A stretch of 64,000 nucleotides of DNA from Tomocerus qinae (taxonomy: Eukaryota > Arthropoda > Collembola > Entomobryomorpha > Tomoceridae), in NCBI GenBank assembly GCA_020055645.1, contig CM034546.1, forward strand, positions 125,013,875 to 125,077,874, given 5' to 3'. A model generated the notes under the pieces. The model was given only the letters and a program-made list of their open reading frames with translations. It had not been told where the DNA came from and did no database searches. Positions 1 through 11,583 of this stretch are shown here, piece by piece. A program made the translations under genes and the position numbers. Numbering within the stretch: the stretch's first letter is position 1; each line of letters starts with the position of its first letter.

Positions 1-253
1 ACTTTATCGATTTTCCTATGCTGACTCGCCAACTTCAATAGTATGTTGTCAGATTGTCACGATTTAAAATTGGGTTTAATTTGAAAACATTTTATTCATT
101 TAGTACTTAATGACAAAAACAATGGTAGCATACGTAAATAGCACCAGTAAAGCTTAAAGTATCAATTGTGACATGGATAATGTTATTTTCAATTACAGAA
201 TTAAAGGTCATCCAATGACATCGAGATATTATGACCGACAACCTGTCCACTTG

Positions 254-442
254 TTATTTTCCGGGACTAAATTTCATGTCTCTGGGAATACACCGGTTTG
301 ATCGCCAAGAATGAACAAAACTTAGCCAACATATTTTGTCCATTTCGAAAAAAGCCAGTTTCCCTCCTTCGATTGCACAAATCAGCATTAAGACAGAGAG
401 TAGAAAAATAATAAAGATTTTGAGACTTGATCGATTGGCCAT
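254..442 (-). CDS. Small secreted peptide, diverged duplicate
   Basis: A 62-residue ORF with an N-terminal signal peptide (MANRSSLKIFIIFLLSVLML and onward) that is nearly identical to the one at 3819-4010. The mature part has diverged strongly: the first mature cysteine of the sister copy is gone, and only two remain, in a block ending SNRCIP. The reading frame is open, but the difference in conservation between signal and mature part suggests either relaxed constraint or fast evolution of the mature peptide. The family is not recognised. A nearby minus-strand stretch (about 905-700) also resembles the matching region of the other copy and has a short cysteine-rich frame (CGDCYY) that could be a further exon; I could not join it. 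Confidence 0.45.
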   Translation of the reverse strand: MANRSSLKIFIIFLLSVLMLICAIEGGKLAFFEMDKICWLSFVHSWRSNRCIPRDMKFSPGK

Positions 443-1092
443 GATTCACAAAATACAATAATAGATTTTCACTGAATATTGAAGGTCAATTTAGTGTAAG
501 TGTTCTTTAACAGTTGTTTTATACTTACAATACGAGCCATAGGTTTTTGCTGTTGCTTTAAGCTCAACTTATAGATTGTAATAAGCTTTAGAAAATATTT
601 GAAATAAAGTGTTAGAAATTATTATGAATAAGTATTATGAATAGTGCATTGCATATCAAATATACATTATTATTATATACCTATCTACAAACATATATAT
701 ATAGTATACTACAGATAATAGCAGTCGCCACAGGCAAACACAACCGCAGATAGTCGTATGAAATTATAATTAGTGCACAAATGATACTGATAATTTGATT
801 TTGGCCACCGCAGCTACTACTATACTTATTGCTGAAATAATTTAACCAACCATTAGCAAGACGTTTTATTTCCTGCACTGCTCTTCCTAGTGTCAAAACC
901 CATTCCATAATGTATGGAGTTGTTTAGAATATTATTGGATGGCTATCAGATCAAGTTTTTAATGATGAATGAAAAAATTGATACCAATACAGATTATGGC
1001 GAAATTATTTAATTTTATAACGGTTGCGGTTATTTTTGTATAATTTTGAATGACATTTTACACACTCACATGAGTTATTTAAAGAACACTAT

Positions 1093-1182
1093 TTAAACTT
1101 TAATGTAAACAATTTTAAACGCCTTGTCTTCTCCCTGCCATGTTGGGAACCCCTTAGGACCATTCCAAAAGTCAGCATTAGC
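1093..1182 (-). pseudogene. Orphan last exon of a GH16 glucanase (duplicated fragment)
   Basis: The minus strand here has an acceptor (ccatag) followed by 29 sense codons and a stop, reading ANADFWNGPKGFPTWQGEDK and onward. It is the duplicate of the last exon of the GH16 gene at 4660-4761 (AFGDFWNGRSGWLPTWQGED and onward). No preceding exons lie upstream: the similarity breaks off within the adjoining intron. The frame is still open but the C-terminus is shortened and altered. A gene fragment left by the segmental duplication is the best explanation. Confidence 0.75.
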
Positions 1183-1248
1183 CTATGGATTGAAATATAA
1201 TTTAATTATTATGTGGTGGAATATATTTACAAAACCACTTTTTAATAT

Positions 1249-3730
1249 ACGAACATGGCGCTTAGTCTATTCCGTACACAAGACAAAAAAGGGTTTAGGC
1301 TATTTCGTGTACAAAATGAAAAGTGGATTTAGGCTAAGTGGTTCCTTAAAGAACGATATCAAGAAGAAAATCAATAAAATAATTTTTTTTAAATCTTATC
1401 AGGGTAAGCTAATCCTCGAAACATAAACTTTGACCTACAGGGTTCCAGTAACCACTAACAGAACGAGTAAGGTGTCAATAAGTTACCATAAAGGTATCAA
1501 CTCGGTAGCAGAATAATAGCCATTATTTGTCTAACAAATTTATTTTTATATACTATTATGGTATACAATTTAATAGTTGACATTTAGGCAAAGGACAATG
1601 TAGACAGAAAATGTTCGCTCATATGTTTCCCAATTTAAAAAAAAGATTTGAACAGTTTGTGATAGCAAAAAAGAAAATCAATAAAAGAAAATTTGGAAAT
1701 TGTGTATAAATGAAATATTAGTATTATCTCATTGGCGTCCACCTCAGAATTGCATGAAAACTTTCGACAAAGATCAGGTTTCAACGCTAAATAAGATGTA
1801 GAAGGATTTAGGGTGGAACATTTAATTGAAAATTCTTAATTAATATTTTAGTACAAGAAAAAATAATTTAGGAAATATTTTGGGGTAATATGATACTCGA
1901 AACTTAACCTTTGGCATTTTTTGTATTTTAAATCTTTGATACCTAAACGTTTTGAAATTCAATAGCAATACTGTGACCTAGTGTTAATAATCTAAACCTA
2001 GAAAATTCTCATTTGGAGTGCATTGTATATTAGAATTGGCACGAAAATTTCCTGATACATCCACACTAACCGGATGCCGACACAGGTATACATACGTAAG
2101 TATTTACGCGCATGTCCGACTTCGCATTTATATTATAGGATAAGGATAGACATAAATAGATATATATCAGTAACATTTGTACTTCTCAATCTGTATAATT
2201 ATGTTGAACATATATTAGAGTATTCATATAAGTTTGGACAATAAGATTGAAGAACAATAAAACCGATAAGTAAATATAATAGACGAGTTCGTGCTTCAGT
2301 GAGCATGAACAAAGGTGCTCACTGATTCGCGAACTCGTCTATTGTTCGTGCTCACTGATGCGCGAACTCGTCTATTATATTTTCTTATCGGTTTTATTGT
2401 TCTTCAATCTTATTGTCCAAACTTGTATGAATATTCTAATACAGGATGGCCGGGAATGATGTATACACGAACTTTGACCTTAATAACTGACTATCTGTTA
2501 GGTGTATTACAATGATATTCACACCGTGTGAAAGAGAATGCGTTTTTAATGAGATTTCTGAATTTGAAGACCCTCCATTTATAAGGGATAAATATAATAT
2601 AAAATATAAGGGATATCTATAAGGGACGAAAAACGTACCCTATACAGATATTCACGCGAAGTGCCTAGCAGGGGTCAAAAGGCACTTAGTGAATCTGAAT
2701 CTTATAAGGGACAAATACTATCATGTCATTGCCAACTGGTAGTGTTAAAAACGTTCACGCAAAGTGCCTAGCTGAACCCTCTGGATAAAGCTGAAACCGA
2801 AAGAGAAACGAAAGGAATAACAGACTAGTTGAAGTTCCGGATTAACGTAGACCTTAAATCGACTTGAAGTGAGACAGAGATACTTGATTTAAATAAATAA
2901 ACAGAACTCCAAATCCAAAAACGGTTTAATTTGTGTTTATTCACTTCATGTCAGATTGGGCGACCGGTTTCGTATTCGTTTTCAAGCCCTTGATTAAGTA
3001 CATTTACAATATCATTAAACTTTAGTCAGTAGTGTGAAGGGTAGATGATTCATTTTAAAAGCTTTAAAATGTAGTGTTTGCACCTTTAGAATAACTCCAC
3101 TACATACAGTTGAAATTAAATTTTAATTAAAAAAATTTTTTATAATGTGTTACATTTTAGACTCTACCGCATTATTTGAAGTCGGAGTCTAAAAACATTC
3201 TGGAAGAATTCTCAAGGCTTTGAAAAGCCAGACTTTAGGGTAAATTAATTGAGTCTGGCTTTTGTACACATTGAGGATCTGTGTCCTGGAAGATGTTGAA
3301 GAAATTAAATTCGTTGTCTATTCCCTAATGATGACAAGTTGACAAGTACTAAAAAAGTACAATACCAAAGAATATTTCAACGACGTATGTATGTTTTGCA
3401 GCGGAATGCTTAAGTATAACATTAAATAAAAATTATTAAAAACTGTTTAAAAAGATGTAGCTTTCTATACACTTGTTTTTGTAGGAAAACCCATAAACTT
3501 TTGCCTACCACATAAAATTGAAAATGTGGAGCAATCTTATAAAAATAAATGGGAGAAATCCAAATTAGATCTAGTGCAAATATTACGATTCGGTACAAAA
3601 ACTCATAGATGTTACGTTTTAAAAATCCTTTTTGTTCCACTACATACAAATGTGGACGCTTTCTGGGTATTTATTGCTCTCTTTTCCTGTAATCATACAA
3701 TTTCTGTACTTCTAATAACGTTTGACGCTC
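1249..3730. other. Spacer between the two duplicated blocks; no gene seen
   Basis: I find no supported coding gene here. The stretch holds one foldback element (separate entry) and a region at 2520-2990 where a phrase around AAGTGCCTAGC occurs twice (about 2656 and 2761), close to an AATAAA and a motif GGGCGACCGG. That region could be a worn transposon remnant, but it has no clear ends. The remainder is AT-rich with no recognisable structure. Confidence 0.5.
2213..2441. repeat. Foldback element with about 70-bp inverted arms
   Basis: The left arm (from TATTAGAGTATTCATA) and the right arm (ending ATGAATATTCTAATA) are inverted copies over roughly 75 bp with few mismatches. Between them the phrase CGAACTCGTCTATT occurs twice and a GTGAGCA/TGCTCAC pair is present, so the centre is itself repetitive. 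No coding capacity. It is probably a MITE-like or foldback element; I see no convincing target-site duplication. Confidence 0.75.
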
Positions 3731-4842
3731 ACAGTTAAGCTTAAAGTATCAATTTGATGTATGGAGTATATGATAATTACAAAATTTAAGGTCCTCCAAT
3801 GACATCATGATAGACAACCTATCCGCTTGTTATTTTCCGGGACTTCATGCTGGGAATACACCGGTTGGATCGCTCAGAATAAACAAAACCTGGCCGACAT
3901 TTATTTCTCTTAATTTCTTTAGTAACAGAACATCCTTCGATTGTGCAAATCAGCATCAAGACAGAGAGTAGAAAAATAATAAAGATTTTGAGACTTGATC
4001 GATTGGCCATGATTCACAAAATACGACAATAGATTTTCACTGAATATTGAAGGATCAATTAAGTGTTATTCATGGTTGTTTTATACTCACACAATACGAG
4101 CCTTAGGTTTTTGGTGTTGCTTTAAGCTCAACTTAATGATTGATTGATTGTAATAAGCTTTAGAAAATGTTTGAAATAAAGCGTTGGAAATAAAATTATT
4201 ATGAATAAGGTAATCTATATAAATGCATATCAATGGAAAAAACTATTCTGATTTAGATACAAATTACCTACAAAACTACATATAGAATACTAGTAGCAGT
4301 CGCCGCAGGAAAACGCAACCGCAGATAGTCGTAGGAAATTACCATGATAGTTAGTCCACTGATACTGATAAATTTTATTTTGGCCACCGCAGCTATTATT
4401 GTACTTATTGCTGACATAATCTTAGCCAAACATTAGCATGACATTTTATTCATTGCACTGCTCTTTCTGGTGTCAAAACCCATTCTATAATGTATGAAGT
4501 TGCCAAGAATATTATTGGTTGGCTAATAGATCAAGTTGTTGAGAATGAATAAATTGATACCAGTACAGATTAGGGCGAAATTATTTAATTTTATAAAATT
4601 TCGGTTGAGGTTATTTTTGCATAATTTTGAATGACATTTTGCATAATCGTATGATTTATTTAAAGAGCAGTAACTCTGATGTAATCAATTTTAAAAGCCT
4701 TGTCTTCTCCTTGCCATGTTGGCAACCAACCACTACGGCCATTCCAAAAGTCACCAAAAGCCTACGGATTAAATTACAATTTAATTATTATGTGCTGCAA
4801 TTAAATCAATACATGTATATACAAAACCACTTTTTAATATCT
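3731..4842. repeat. Segmental duplication, copy B (parent block)
   Basis: Counterpart of 148-1248. It begins at a shared phrase (AAGCTTAAAGTATCAATT), contains the intact secreted peptide ORF and the last exon of the GH16 gene, and ends inside the last GH16 intron. Because the GH16 gene is complete on this side, this is the source side or the better-kept copy. Confidence 0.85.
3819..4010 (-). CDS. Small secreted cysteine-containing peptide
   Basis: A 63-residue ORF. Residues 1-26 form a clear signal peptide with a hydrophobic core (IFIIFLLSVLMLIC) before EGC. The short mature part contains three cysteines, in EGC and in KCRPGFVYSERSNRCIP, and several basic residues. The CxxGFVYS...NRC phrase is of a kind seen in small secreted arthropod peptides, but I do not recognise a family and claim no function. 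It lies about 650 bp downstream of the GH16 stop codon on the same strand and was duplicated together with that gene's 3' end. An odd cysteine number suggests a missing exon or a dimer. Confidence 0.55.
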   Translation of the reverse strand: MANRSSLKIFIIFLLSVLMLICTIEGCSVTKEIKRNKCRPGFVYSERSNRCIPSMKSRKITSG

Positions 4843-7045
4843 TACATTTCCTCCGCTGTTAGACCAAGGTTTGGGGGGAGTGTTAGTTGCATCATCAGGG
4901 AAGAAGTTGTTGGTACCTCCAACAGCCAAGTTGATAAGGAAGTAGAACTACAATTCATTCATGAATAACATCACGCGTTAAAATTACTTCAATATGTTTT
5001 AGATTATGAGAAATGATAATTAATGTCAATTAAAGGCATACAGGCTGGTCAAATGGAGCCATTCTTGGATTGGGAGCACCAGTCCATGGATTTTCGATAG
5101 TAGAGGGGAAACCTCCTAATTCCCAGAAACCTCCAGCTGGTGGAGTAACGGTTCCAACTTCAGCTCCTAATCAAGAAATTTCAAAATTTAAATTATATTA
5201 CATAAAATTATGAAACGTAAAGAATGTAGATAGAAAGTAATTAATAATTTTACCATCCAAAAGGAATTTCATGTGCTCTAAAATGGAAAAAAAAGAAATC
5301 ATTAATATTTCAATGATTAACCAGTATGTCAAAAATGGTTTAATTTTTATACATAAATATTTCTTACGTTCAGTCCATTCAATTCCATAAGTATGGAAAT
5401 CTCGGTCGAATCCTTGGTCAAAAGGTGTATTTCTTTCAAAGTGGGCATTTTCATATCCATTGTATGGCCAATATGGACCGTAGTGCAAAGTGTTAGAAAT
5501 TTGTTCAGAGCCGATATTAGTTCCAGCAGGATTGAACAGTTTGCGGTTTCCACGAGATTCCATGATATCAACTTCTCCAGAAGCAGGCCAGACTCCGTAA
5601 GCATTGTGTCTCGGCAACATCCAGATAGCTATACCCCAATACAAATCCATCAATCGTGAAATTACACAACAATTATATTATTGGTATAGACTATATAGAA
5701 AATTCTAAAATAAGGGTGTGTAATATCGGGGTAACTTGAACATACACTTTAATGTGTGTATTACTTACGATTAGAGTGCAGCTCGTATTTATTTACCAAA
5801 AGTCTTCAAAATTTCCAAAAAGTTGCGGAAGGTGAACACCTTGGACTTGTGGTTCAGAGGAATTTGAAATTAGTTTTGAATTATAGCGTTGGCGGGAAAT
5901 CATGTTTTCCCACTAACGCTATAATTCAAAATGTGTTACATTTTTTTAATATTTTGGAGGTATTGACCTTCCGCCGCTTTTTGAAAGTTTTGAAGACTTT
6001 TGGTAAATAAATACGAGCTGCACTCTAATCGTAAGTAATACACACATTAAAGTGTATGTTCAAGTTGCCCCGCTATTAACCACCCTTAATTCCAAGCCAA
6101 ATTAACCTACCAGGCCATAACCAATCTCCGGCGGGGAGTTGGGCGCGAACTTCGACCTTTCCATAAGTGAATGAAAAGCTGTTGACTGTACGGAGACGGG
6201 CTGACATAACTGGATTGATGATGTTTCCACCAGCCCCACTTCGCTCGCATCCATAGAAAGAGGGATTGGTGCACCTTTTTCAAAATTAATTGAAATTTGA
6301 AAGATTATTCAGAATCGTATAACCAATATCGAACCATAACAAAGAAATTGAATTGTTAAAAGTTAAGATTTGCAAACATGCACTCACTCGTCAGCAGGAG
6401 AACCTCCCAAAAGACTCAAAGTTCCAGTTTCAACAAAGTTTTCTCCATAACGGTCATTAGTCAATGTAGGGAGGATGTAAAGAACTCCATTTTTAGTGTA
6501 GGAGTTTGTCCGGCTATTGTGATACACTTGAAATTCCCAATTCTATAGGAAATGGTACATTTTTAGACAAATAATTATATTTCCATTATGATAACTACAT
6601 TTATGAATATAATTAGTAATATAATACTTACACCTCCACCGCTCATTGTAATTTCATGTCCCCACTTCGTGAAATCAAGAAAATCGAAATTATCCTCAAA
6701 GAGAACATCCCCTTTTTAAAATTAAAATTCATTATTATATTATTATCTCTTAATTGATTACCAATATGCAATGACAAAGCGGATAATTTAAACTATATTA
6801 CATATAGCAGGGATACTGTTAATTATATTATAGCTTACCTGGAGCATAGGTCTCCCCATTTGGTCCTCTGGTGATGGAAACATCTAAGAAAAAGGAAAGC
6901 AGATTTGGATGTAGTAATTGATAAAAATTACTGATTATATTTACATGTAATTGGTTATTTTTGGAAATTATTGAAAAGACTTACTTGCGGAGAAGGCAGA
7001 TCCAGCCAAGCAGGCAAGAAATGCTAGTTTTAAAGACATGGCCAT
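4660..7045 (-). CDS. GH16 beta-1,3-glucanase (laminarinase-like), secreted
   Basis: Ten exons (7045-6985, 6883-6839, 6711-6632, 6542-6388, 6274-6111, 5628-5368, 5277-5254, 5166-5042, 4947-4846, 4761-4660) join in frame to give 372 residues. Residues 1-19 are a signal peptide (MAMSLKLAFLACLAGSAFS). The fold signatures run in order: EDNFDFLDFTKWGHEITMSG, NWEFQ, the catalytic block GEVDIMES (E187, D189, E192, the ExDxxE triad of GH16), HTYGIEW, FLINLAVGG and a terminal YIRV. Active GH16 enzymes cleave beta-1,3-glucans such as laminarin or fungal wall glucan. The insect GNBP relatives have usually lost the catalytic glutamates, whereas here all three acids are present, so activity is expected. 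A MITE sits in intron 5. The 3' end of the gene is duplicated at 148-1248. Confidence 0.93.
5713..6086. mobile_element. TA-target foldback MITE, copy 1 (GH16 intron 5)
   Basis: An element of 374 bp, largely palindromic, with ends AGGGTG/CACCCT flanked by TA on both sides. The arms share motifs such as GTAACTTGAACATACACTTT and TACCAAAAGTCTTCAAAA. A second copy lies at 24185-24570. It has no coding capacity, and the TA target suggests mobilisation by a Tc1/mariner-type transposase. It lies wholly inside an intron. Confidence 0.85.
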
Positions 7046-7074
7046 TGTAACGTTTGGAATCGGAGAATTCAGCC

Positions 7075-7114
7075 AACTGATAAGTTGTCCATTGTCACAA
7101 TCCTCTTATTTATA
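7075..7114 (-). promoter_or_regulatory. TATA box and initiator of the GH16 gene
   Basis: On the minus strand TATAAATA (7114-7107) is followed about 35 bp downstream by TCAGTT (7080-7075), the arthropod initiator consensus, and the start codon lies 30 bp further on. The spacing is slightly long but fits a focused TATA-Inr promoter, as expected for a strongly expressed secreted enzyme. Confidence 0.6.
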
Positions 7115-7120
7115 GACACT

Positions 7121-9130
7121 CTTCCAATCAATAATCAATAGAATGTCACATTTTGATTTTTAATGATGGATTAGTTAAGTTGAGGATGCTTATCAATCCC
7201 CACTTGACATTTTGACTCGAAATCAATTTGCACCCTAAAGAAGGACGATGAACGAATAACGAGATAAAGGTTTGTAAGGCGCTTATGAAAATGTTCAAGT
7301 GCATGCAAATGTTTGACCGAAACAATGTACCAAATATTTAATTATGTCTGTAGTTTAGTACAATCATCTTAAATCTAGTGCACGTTTCAAATACAATCTC
7401 ATTGTTGTTATATCATGTTTTTAAATTGTATCATATTCTCCATACTGCTTTTATTGAAACTCTTTGGAAGTACTACGAAAACAATTTAAATTAAAACTTG
7501 CACTTTAAGTATGCATATCCCCGTTTTAATTAAAATGACACGATAACATTCCATTATAAATGATTCTAGGTATAAAAGTAATTAACAGCATCAATAATAG
7601 ATCCATCGTGATCATTTGCATATTGCACTCTCACTCAAGAGACGGTCTTGGTATGAATGTAAATAATTTTGTGATCGATATCATTTTTGCAAACTAAGGT
7701 TGGCGCTTAGGGAATATAATATATATATTTGATACAGTTTATTTTAAGCACGATAATTTTAATCCTCAGAGATAGGTTCAAATCGGAAAATGAGACTGAT
7801 GAGATTGGATGTCACATTTACCTTTTTAAAAATCGATTACAGAGTGATTGATTGAGTGAACGCACTTAATAATTGTTCGAGATAGTAATTTTTGCACATT
7901 ATTCGCACATGACAGAATAGAAAATAACACCCATCTGGGTAATTAGTGCAAAAAAATGCAAACTTCAGATATTATATTAAAGCTACATTACAATTTCACA
8001 AACTATATTAATTTCCTGCTTACCGCGATCCTCCTTGCATAATATACATACTTTTATAGTAATCTGTTATCACATCATCATTTGCTCTTCCTTTGAGAAC
8101 GACAATCAAATACGTGTAAGGAATTATTGTTAATCAAGCAATTCTTTTTATTAAAATCACTAAAATGTCTTTCATTCTAATCTCTATCACACTCACACTA
8201 GAAAGACGACCCCAGAAACATTTGCTTTCACCTAACAATTATTATGATCATCCTATATTATTGGAAATATTATATTACGACGTAATTTAATATCGCTTTT
8301 GTATATCAACCAGAATTGTAATTGTAACAACTGTTAGGAATCAAGATTTTGAAAGGAAATGTCTGAAAGTGTATTTTTCAAATTGAATGAACATTATGCA
8401 ATTTCATGTAAATGAAGTGAATACAATCTGTAAACTAATGATGACTTGATGATGCTGACTGACTGTCAACAAGACTTATGTTTATAATAATGCAAGGCTC
8501 TGATAATAACTTGATCCATCGAAAAACAAATCAGAGCAGTCTTTAAATTATTGTTTACAATAAGTTGAAGCAATTAATCTCTCGTGTTATCTGCACCTGC
8601 TTAATATTTTGAATAAGTACTACGCAATGCTTTTCCTGGTTACTGGCGTATTTAATTACTAATCTTGCACCCACCGCAAATACCCTACAAATTCAGGGGC
8701 ATCGAAAATCGAAACCCATGGTTATCTCAACTGACATATTTTATTTTGGTCTACTCTTACAAAGGAAATATTCACGAACGAATTACGAAAGATTAAAATT
8801 TTTTATATTGGGTGATTTCCAAAGCTTGAATTTCGAACCCTTGGTGTACAATGACTAATGACGAGTAACAAAATAGCAATCCATTAGCTACAGATTAACA
8901 AAAAACGTCAATACTTAAGCAGATTAATCTGTTTACGTCCGAATTCTGTCAGATATTGGTCACTAGACGTCAGTTATGACGATAAGTTGGATTAGGATTT
9001 GTTTGAACGGTCTCAAACTACATTTCATATCATATCAGTTATAAGTGTTTGGGAAATGTGTAAAAATGATGATGTAGAGTAGAGCGTAGGGAGAAATAGA
9101 TCTTATATCGTCGTCATTTCCTAAATGCAC
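7121..9130. other. Intergenic stretch between divergent GH16 and trypsin genes
   Basis: About 2 kb between two divergently transcribed secreted-hydrolase genes. I see no ORF of note, RNA gene or clear repeat. It should hold the upstream control regions of both genes. Confidence 0.5.
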
Positions 9131-9132
9131 TG

Positions 9133-9168
9133 TATATAAATTAGCATCCCATTGACACGCTTTTCATT
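9133..9168 (+). promoter_or_regulatory. TATA box and possible start of the trypsin gene
   Basis: TATATAAA at 9133-9140 is followed by a TCATT initiator-like phrase near 9164-9168, roughly 33 bp downstream and 50 bp before the start codon at 9218. The initiator match is modest. Confidence 0.5.
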
Positions 9169-9217
9169 TGAGTATTATCAATTCAACGAAATCATTTTTT
9201 ACTCGAGATTTTCGAAA

Positions 9218-11312
9218 ATGGGCAGATTTTTTGTTCTTTTTTCTTTGGTAGCTACTGCCACTGGTAATTACACTACTAACCTTTTTACAGTTTTTTTCTA
9301 CACGAACTATATAAATTTCCAGTGTTTTGTATTTTCTAGCTTTTCCACGTTTTTACGGTGGTCGATATTCTCACAGAATTATTGGAGGAGAAGATGCAGC
9401 TCCACATGAATTTCCGTATCAAGCCAGTTTGCTTTTCTTTTCCTCGCATTTCTGTGGGGCCACAATACTTAATCAAAACTCAGCCATTACTGCTGCCCAT
9501 TGTGGTGAGTTTGTATAACTTATGTAATCTTTAATTTCCTTAATTTGGCAAGTTTCTATAATGTATAAAAATATACATGAGTATAAATAATCATTAAAGT
9601 TGATATTTTTACAGTGGACGTTCCTGGAATGACCGATGATAAATGGAGTATTCTTGCCGGAAAACACAGCATGGATACAGAGGAGTCTTCTCAGCAATTG
9701 AGAGTAGTTTCAGCCAGAATTATTCATCCAGGTAAACCGAAAATTAATACTCGTGATAATTGCTAAACCTTTCTAACTTTATTTTGCTTGACTTCTTCGT
9801 AGATTTTTATTTCTCGTTCGTAGCATAACAGCAATAATACTGACATTTATTTATTTTTGGATCTTTAACCTTTTTAATAAAAAATCCTTTTCAAGTAATT
9901 TACGGAGGTATGCCTCCCCGGCCCCCTCTGGGTGCTTTCCTGCTGAATTATTATTGAATTATTACGAATGCTTTAGGCTACCCTGGAGCTACTGTTTTCT
10001 CCAATGACATTGCAATAGTGAAATTTTCTGAGCCCCTGGAATTTAACAATGAAGTTTGGTCAGTTAATCTTCCACCACCGGGACATACAGCCACTGGAGA
10101 AGCTACAATCCTTGGATGGGTTAGTTTTAGTATGATGCATGGAAATGGTCTGAACCAATTAACAAAAAAGCAATGCCTTTTTACTTAAAAGGTACCTTTT
10201 TAAAAAAAGATACCCTTTTCAAAAAAGGTACCCTTTTCAAAAAAGGTACCCTTTTCAAAAAAGGTACCCTTTTCAAAAAAGGTACCCTTTTCAAAAACGA
10301 TACCCTTTTCAAAAAAGGTACCCTTTTTACCTTTTTGCTTTTTCACCTATGCATAAAGATGTAGTCAGTCTAAAACTACTACGCAAACCAATCAAATATA
10401 AAACATTTATAGTGTGAAATAATGTTTTAAATCAATAGAACACTAATCTAGAAATGTCGGACTACAAAATAAGACATTTTATTTATTTTTTATTGCAACT
10501 TTTAGCAAAGCAAAAAGGTAACCTTTTTTACGATTATGCACTTACCTTTTTTACAAAAAAGCAATAAAAGGTCCTTATTTGTTCCTTGGTCTGAACACCT
10601 TTCCCATTAAACATTTAATTATTGGTTCTATGTTTTGTTGTGTAACTGTGTAAGTAATATAGTGTAAGTAAATAAAATGTTTAGGGGATCACTGAGGTAA
10701 ATGGAAGCTATGCAGATATTTTACAAAAGGCTGTTGTTCCAATTGTTACGGATGAAGCCTGTAGGGAATCTTACGGAAATGATATGATTGATGATTCCGT
10801 CATTTGTGGTGGCTTGCCAGAAGGAGGAATAGGTAAGCATTAGTAGTTCATACCTCGGACAAGTTAAAAGTGGAAATACTATATTTTATTTGAGTATGCA
10901 AACAAATTACACAATTTGCTGTAAGTTTAATTTGGCAAAAATTATTTTTTTACTCGCAGATACATGCCAAGGAGATTCGGGTAAAACTTTGGAAACTTTT
11001 ACCAGTACATAGACTAGCTTTATTTTAATGAGATTATATTATGGCATTTTATATTTTCAAAGGTGGACCATTTTTAGCAAATGACTTGGGGACTGGATAT
11101 TACTTAGCAGGTGTAACTTCAGGTGGAAGCGGTTGTGCGCTACCTGGCTATCCAGGTCAGTATACTTAAATTACTGGAATTAATAGTTGTCACTAAATAC
11201 CAATGCTAAAATCAACTTTCGAGATTCAAATATTCTTAAAATATCATTTTTTTCAGGAATTTACGTAGAAATATCCTACTTTATGGATTTCATTGGACAA
11301 AACTTAAATTAG
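9218..11312 (+). CDS. Trypsin-like serine protease (S1A), secreted
   Basis: Eight exons (9218-9263, 9340-9504, 9615-9731, 9977-10119, 10685-10832, 10960-10980, 11063-11155, 11257-11312) join to 262 residues. A signal peptide (MGRFFVLFSLVATATA) is followed by a short propeptide and the activation site HR/IIGGED (cut before I29). The catalytic triad is complete: H69 in TAAHC, D120 in NDIAIVKF and S213 in CQGDSGGP. D207, six residues before the serine, is the S1-pocket aspartate (position 189) and indicates cleavage after Lys or Arg. Cysteine pairs C42-C58, C168-C182 and C191-C220 (chymotrypsin numbering) can be matched. It is probably a digestive enzyme. Exon 6 is only 21 bp. Intron 4 carries a small transposon. 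Confidence 0.94.
10155..10587. mobile_element. Non-autonomous hAT-like element in trypsin intron 4
   Basis: Both sides carry the 8-bp phrase GGTCTGAA (10147-10154 and 10588-10595), as expected of a hAT target duplication. The inner ends (CCAATTAACAAAAAAGCAAT and the reverse of TTATTTGTTCCTT) are worn relatives of the ends of the element at 30097-30312. The interior is a tandem array followed by AT-rich filler. No coding capacity. Confidence 0.65.
10191..10328. repeat. 18-bp tandem array (about 7.7 units)
   Basis: Near-perfect copies of GGTACCCTTTTCAAAAAA lie head to tail inside the small transposon of trypsin intron 4. The unit resembles the subterminal phrase of that element family, so the array probably grew from it by slippage. 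Confidence 0.9.
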
Positions 11313-11583
11313 ATCTCTCTCAGACATCAATGAAGCAATCAAGAAGAAGTGAGACATTCATGACTGTTTTAGATTTAATTTCTGTGCTAAACTAAAGCTT
11401 TTTGTGTTAACATCAATATATATTTTTGTGAATTGTGAGCTATAGGCTTTTATTTAAGTTAAAAAATAATATTATTTATTGTGATTTAGAAATAGGAAAT
11501 AATTGATGTAAAAAGAATCATAAATAAAATCACTCACACTTAAACTTGCCACATAGTATGAATGTTATGATAAACTGAATAAA

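Larger units (their letters stand above)
148..1248. repeat. Segmental duplication, copy A (GH16 3' end plus peptide gene)
   Basis: This block matches 3731-4842 along its length: the same downstream flank, the same 63-residue-class peptide ORF, the same spacer (compare 720-905 with 4290-4490) and the same last exon of the GH16 gene. Similarity stops near 1248, just where the parent locus continues into its penultimate exon, so only the gene end was copied. The two copies differ by many substitutions and small indels, so the duplication is not recent. The two blocks lie in the same orientation about 2.5 kb apart. Confidence 0.85.

Noticed and set aside
681-908. 75-codon minus-strand ORF as an independent gene
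   Set aside because: The frame is broken in the duplicate at 4290-4490 and there is no splice evidence; a short conserved frame there may be an exon, but this ORF is not supported as a gene.
2520-2990. Possible solo LTR or other transposon remnant (repeated AAGTGCCTAGC, AATAAA, GGGCGACCGG)
   Set aside because: No terminal repeats, target duplication or second copy in the window could be found, so no family can be given.
10173-10364. Lys/Phe-rich repeat ORF
   Set aside because: It is the translation of the 18-bp array in a transposon inside trypsin intron 4.
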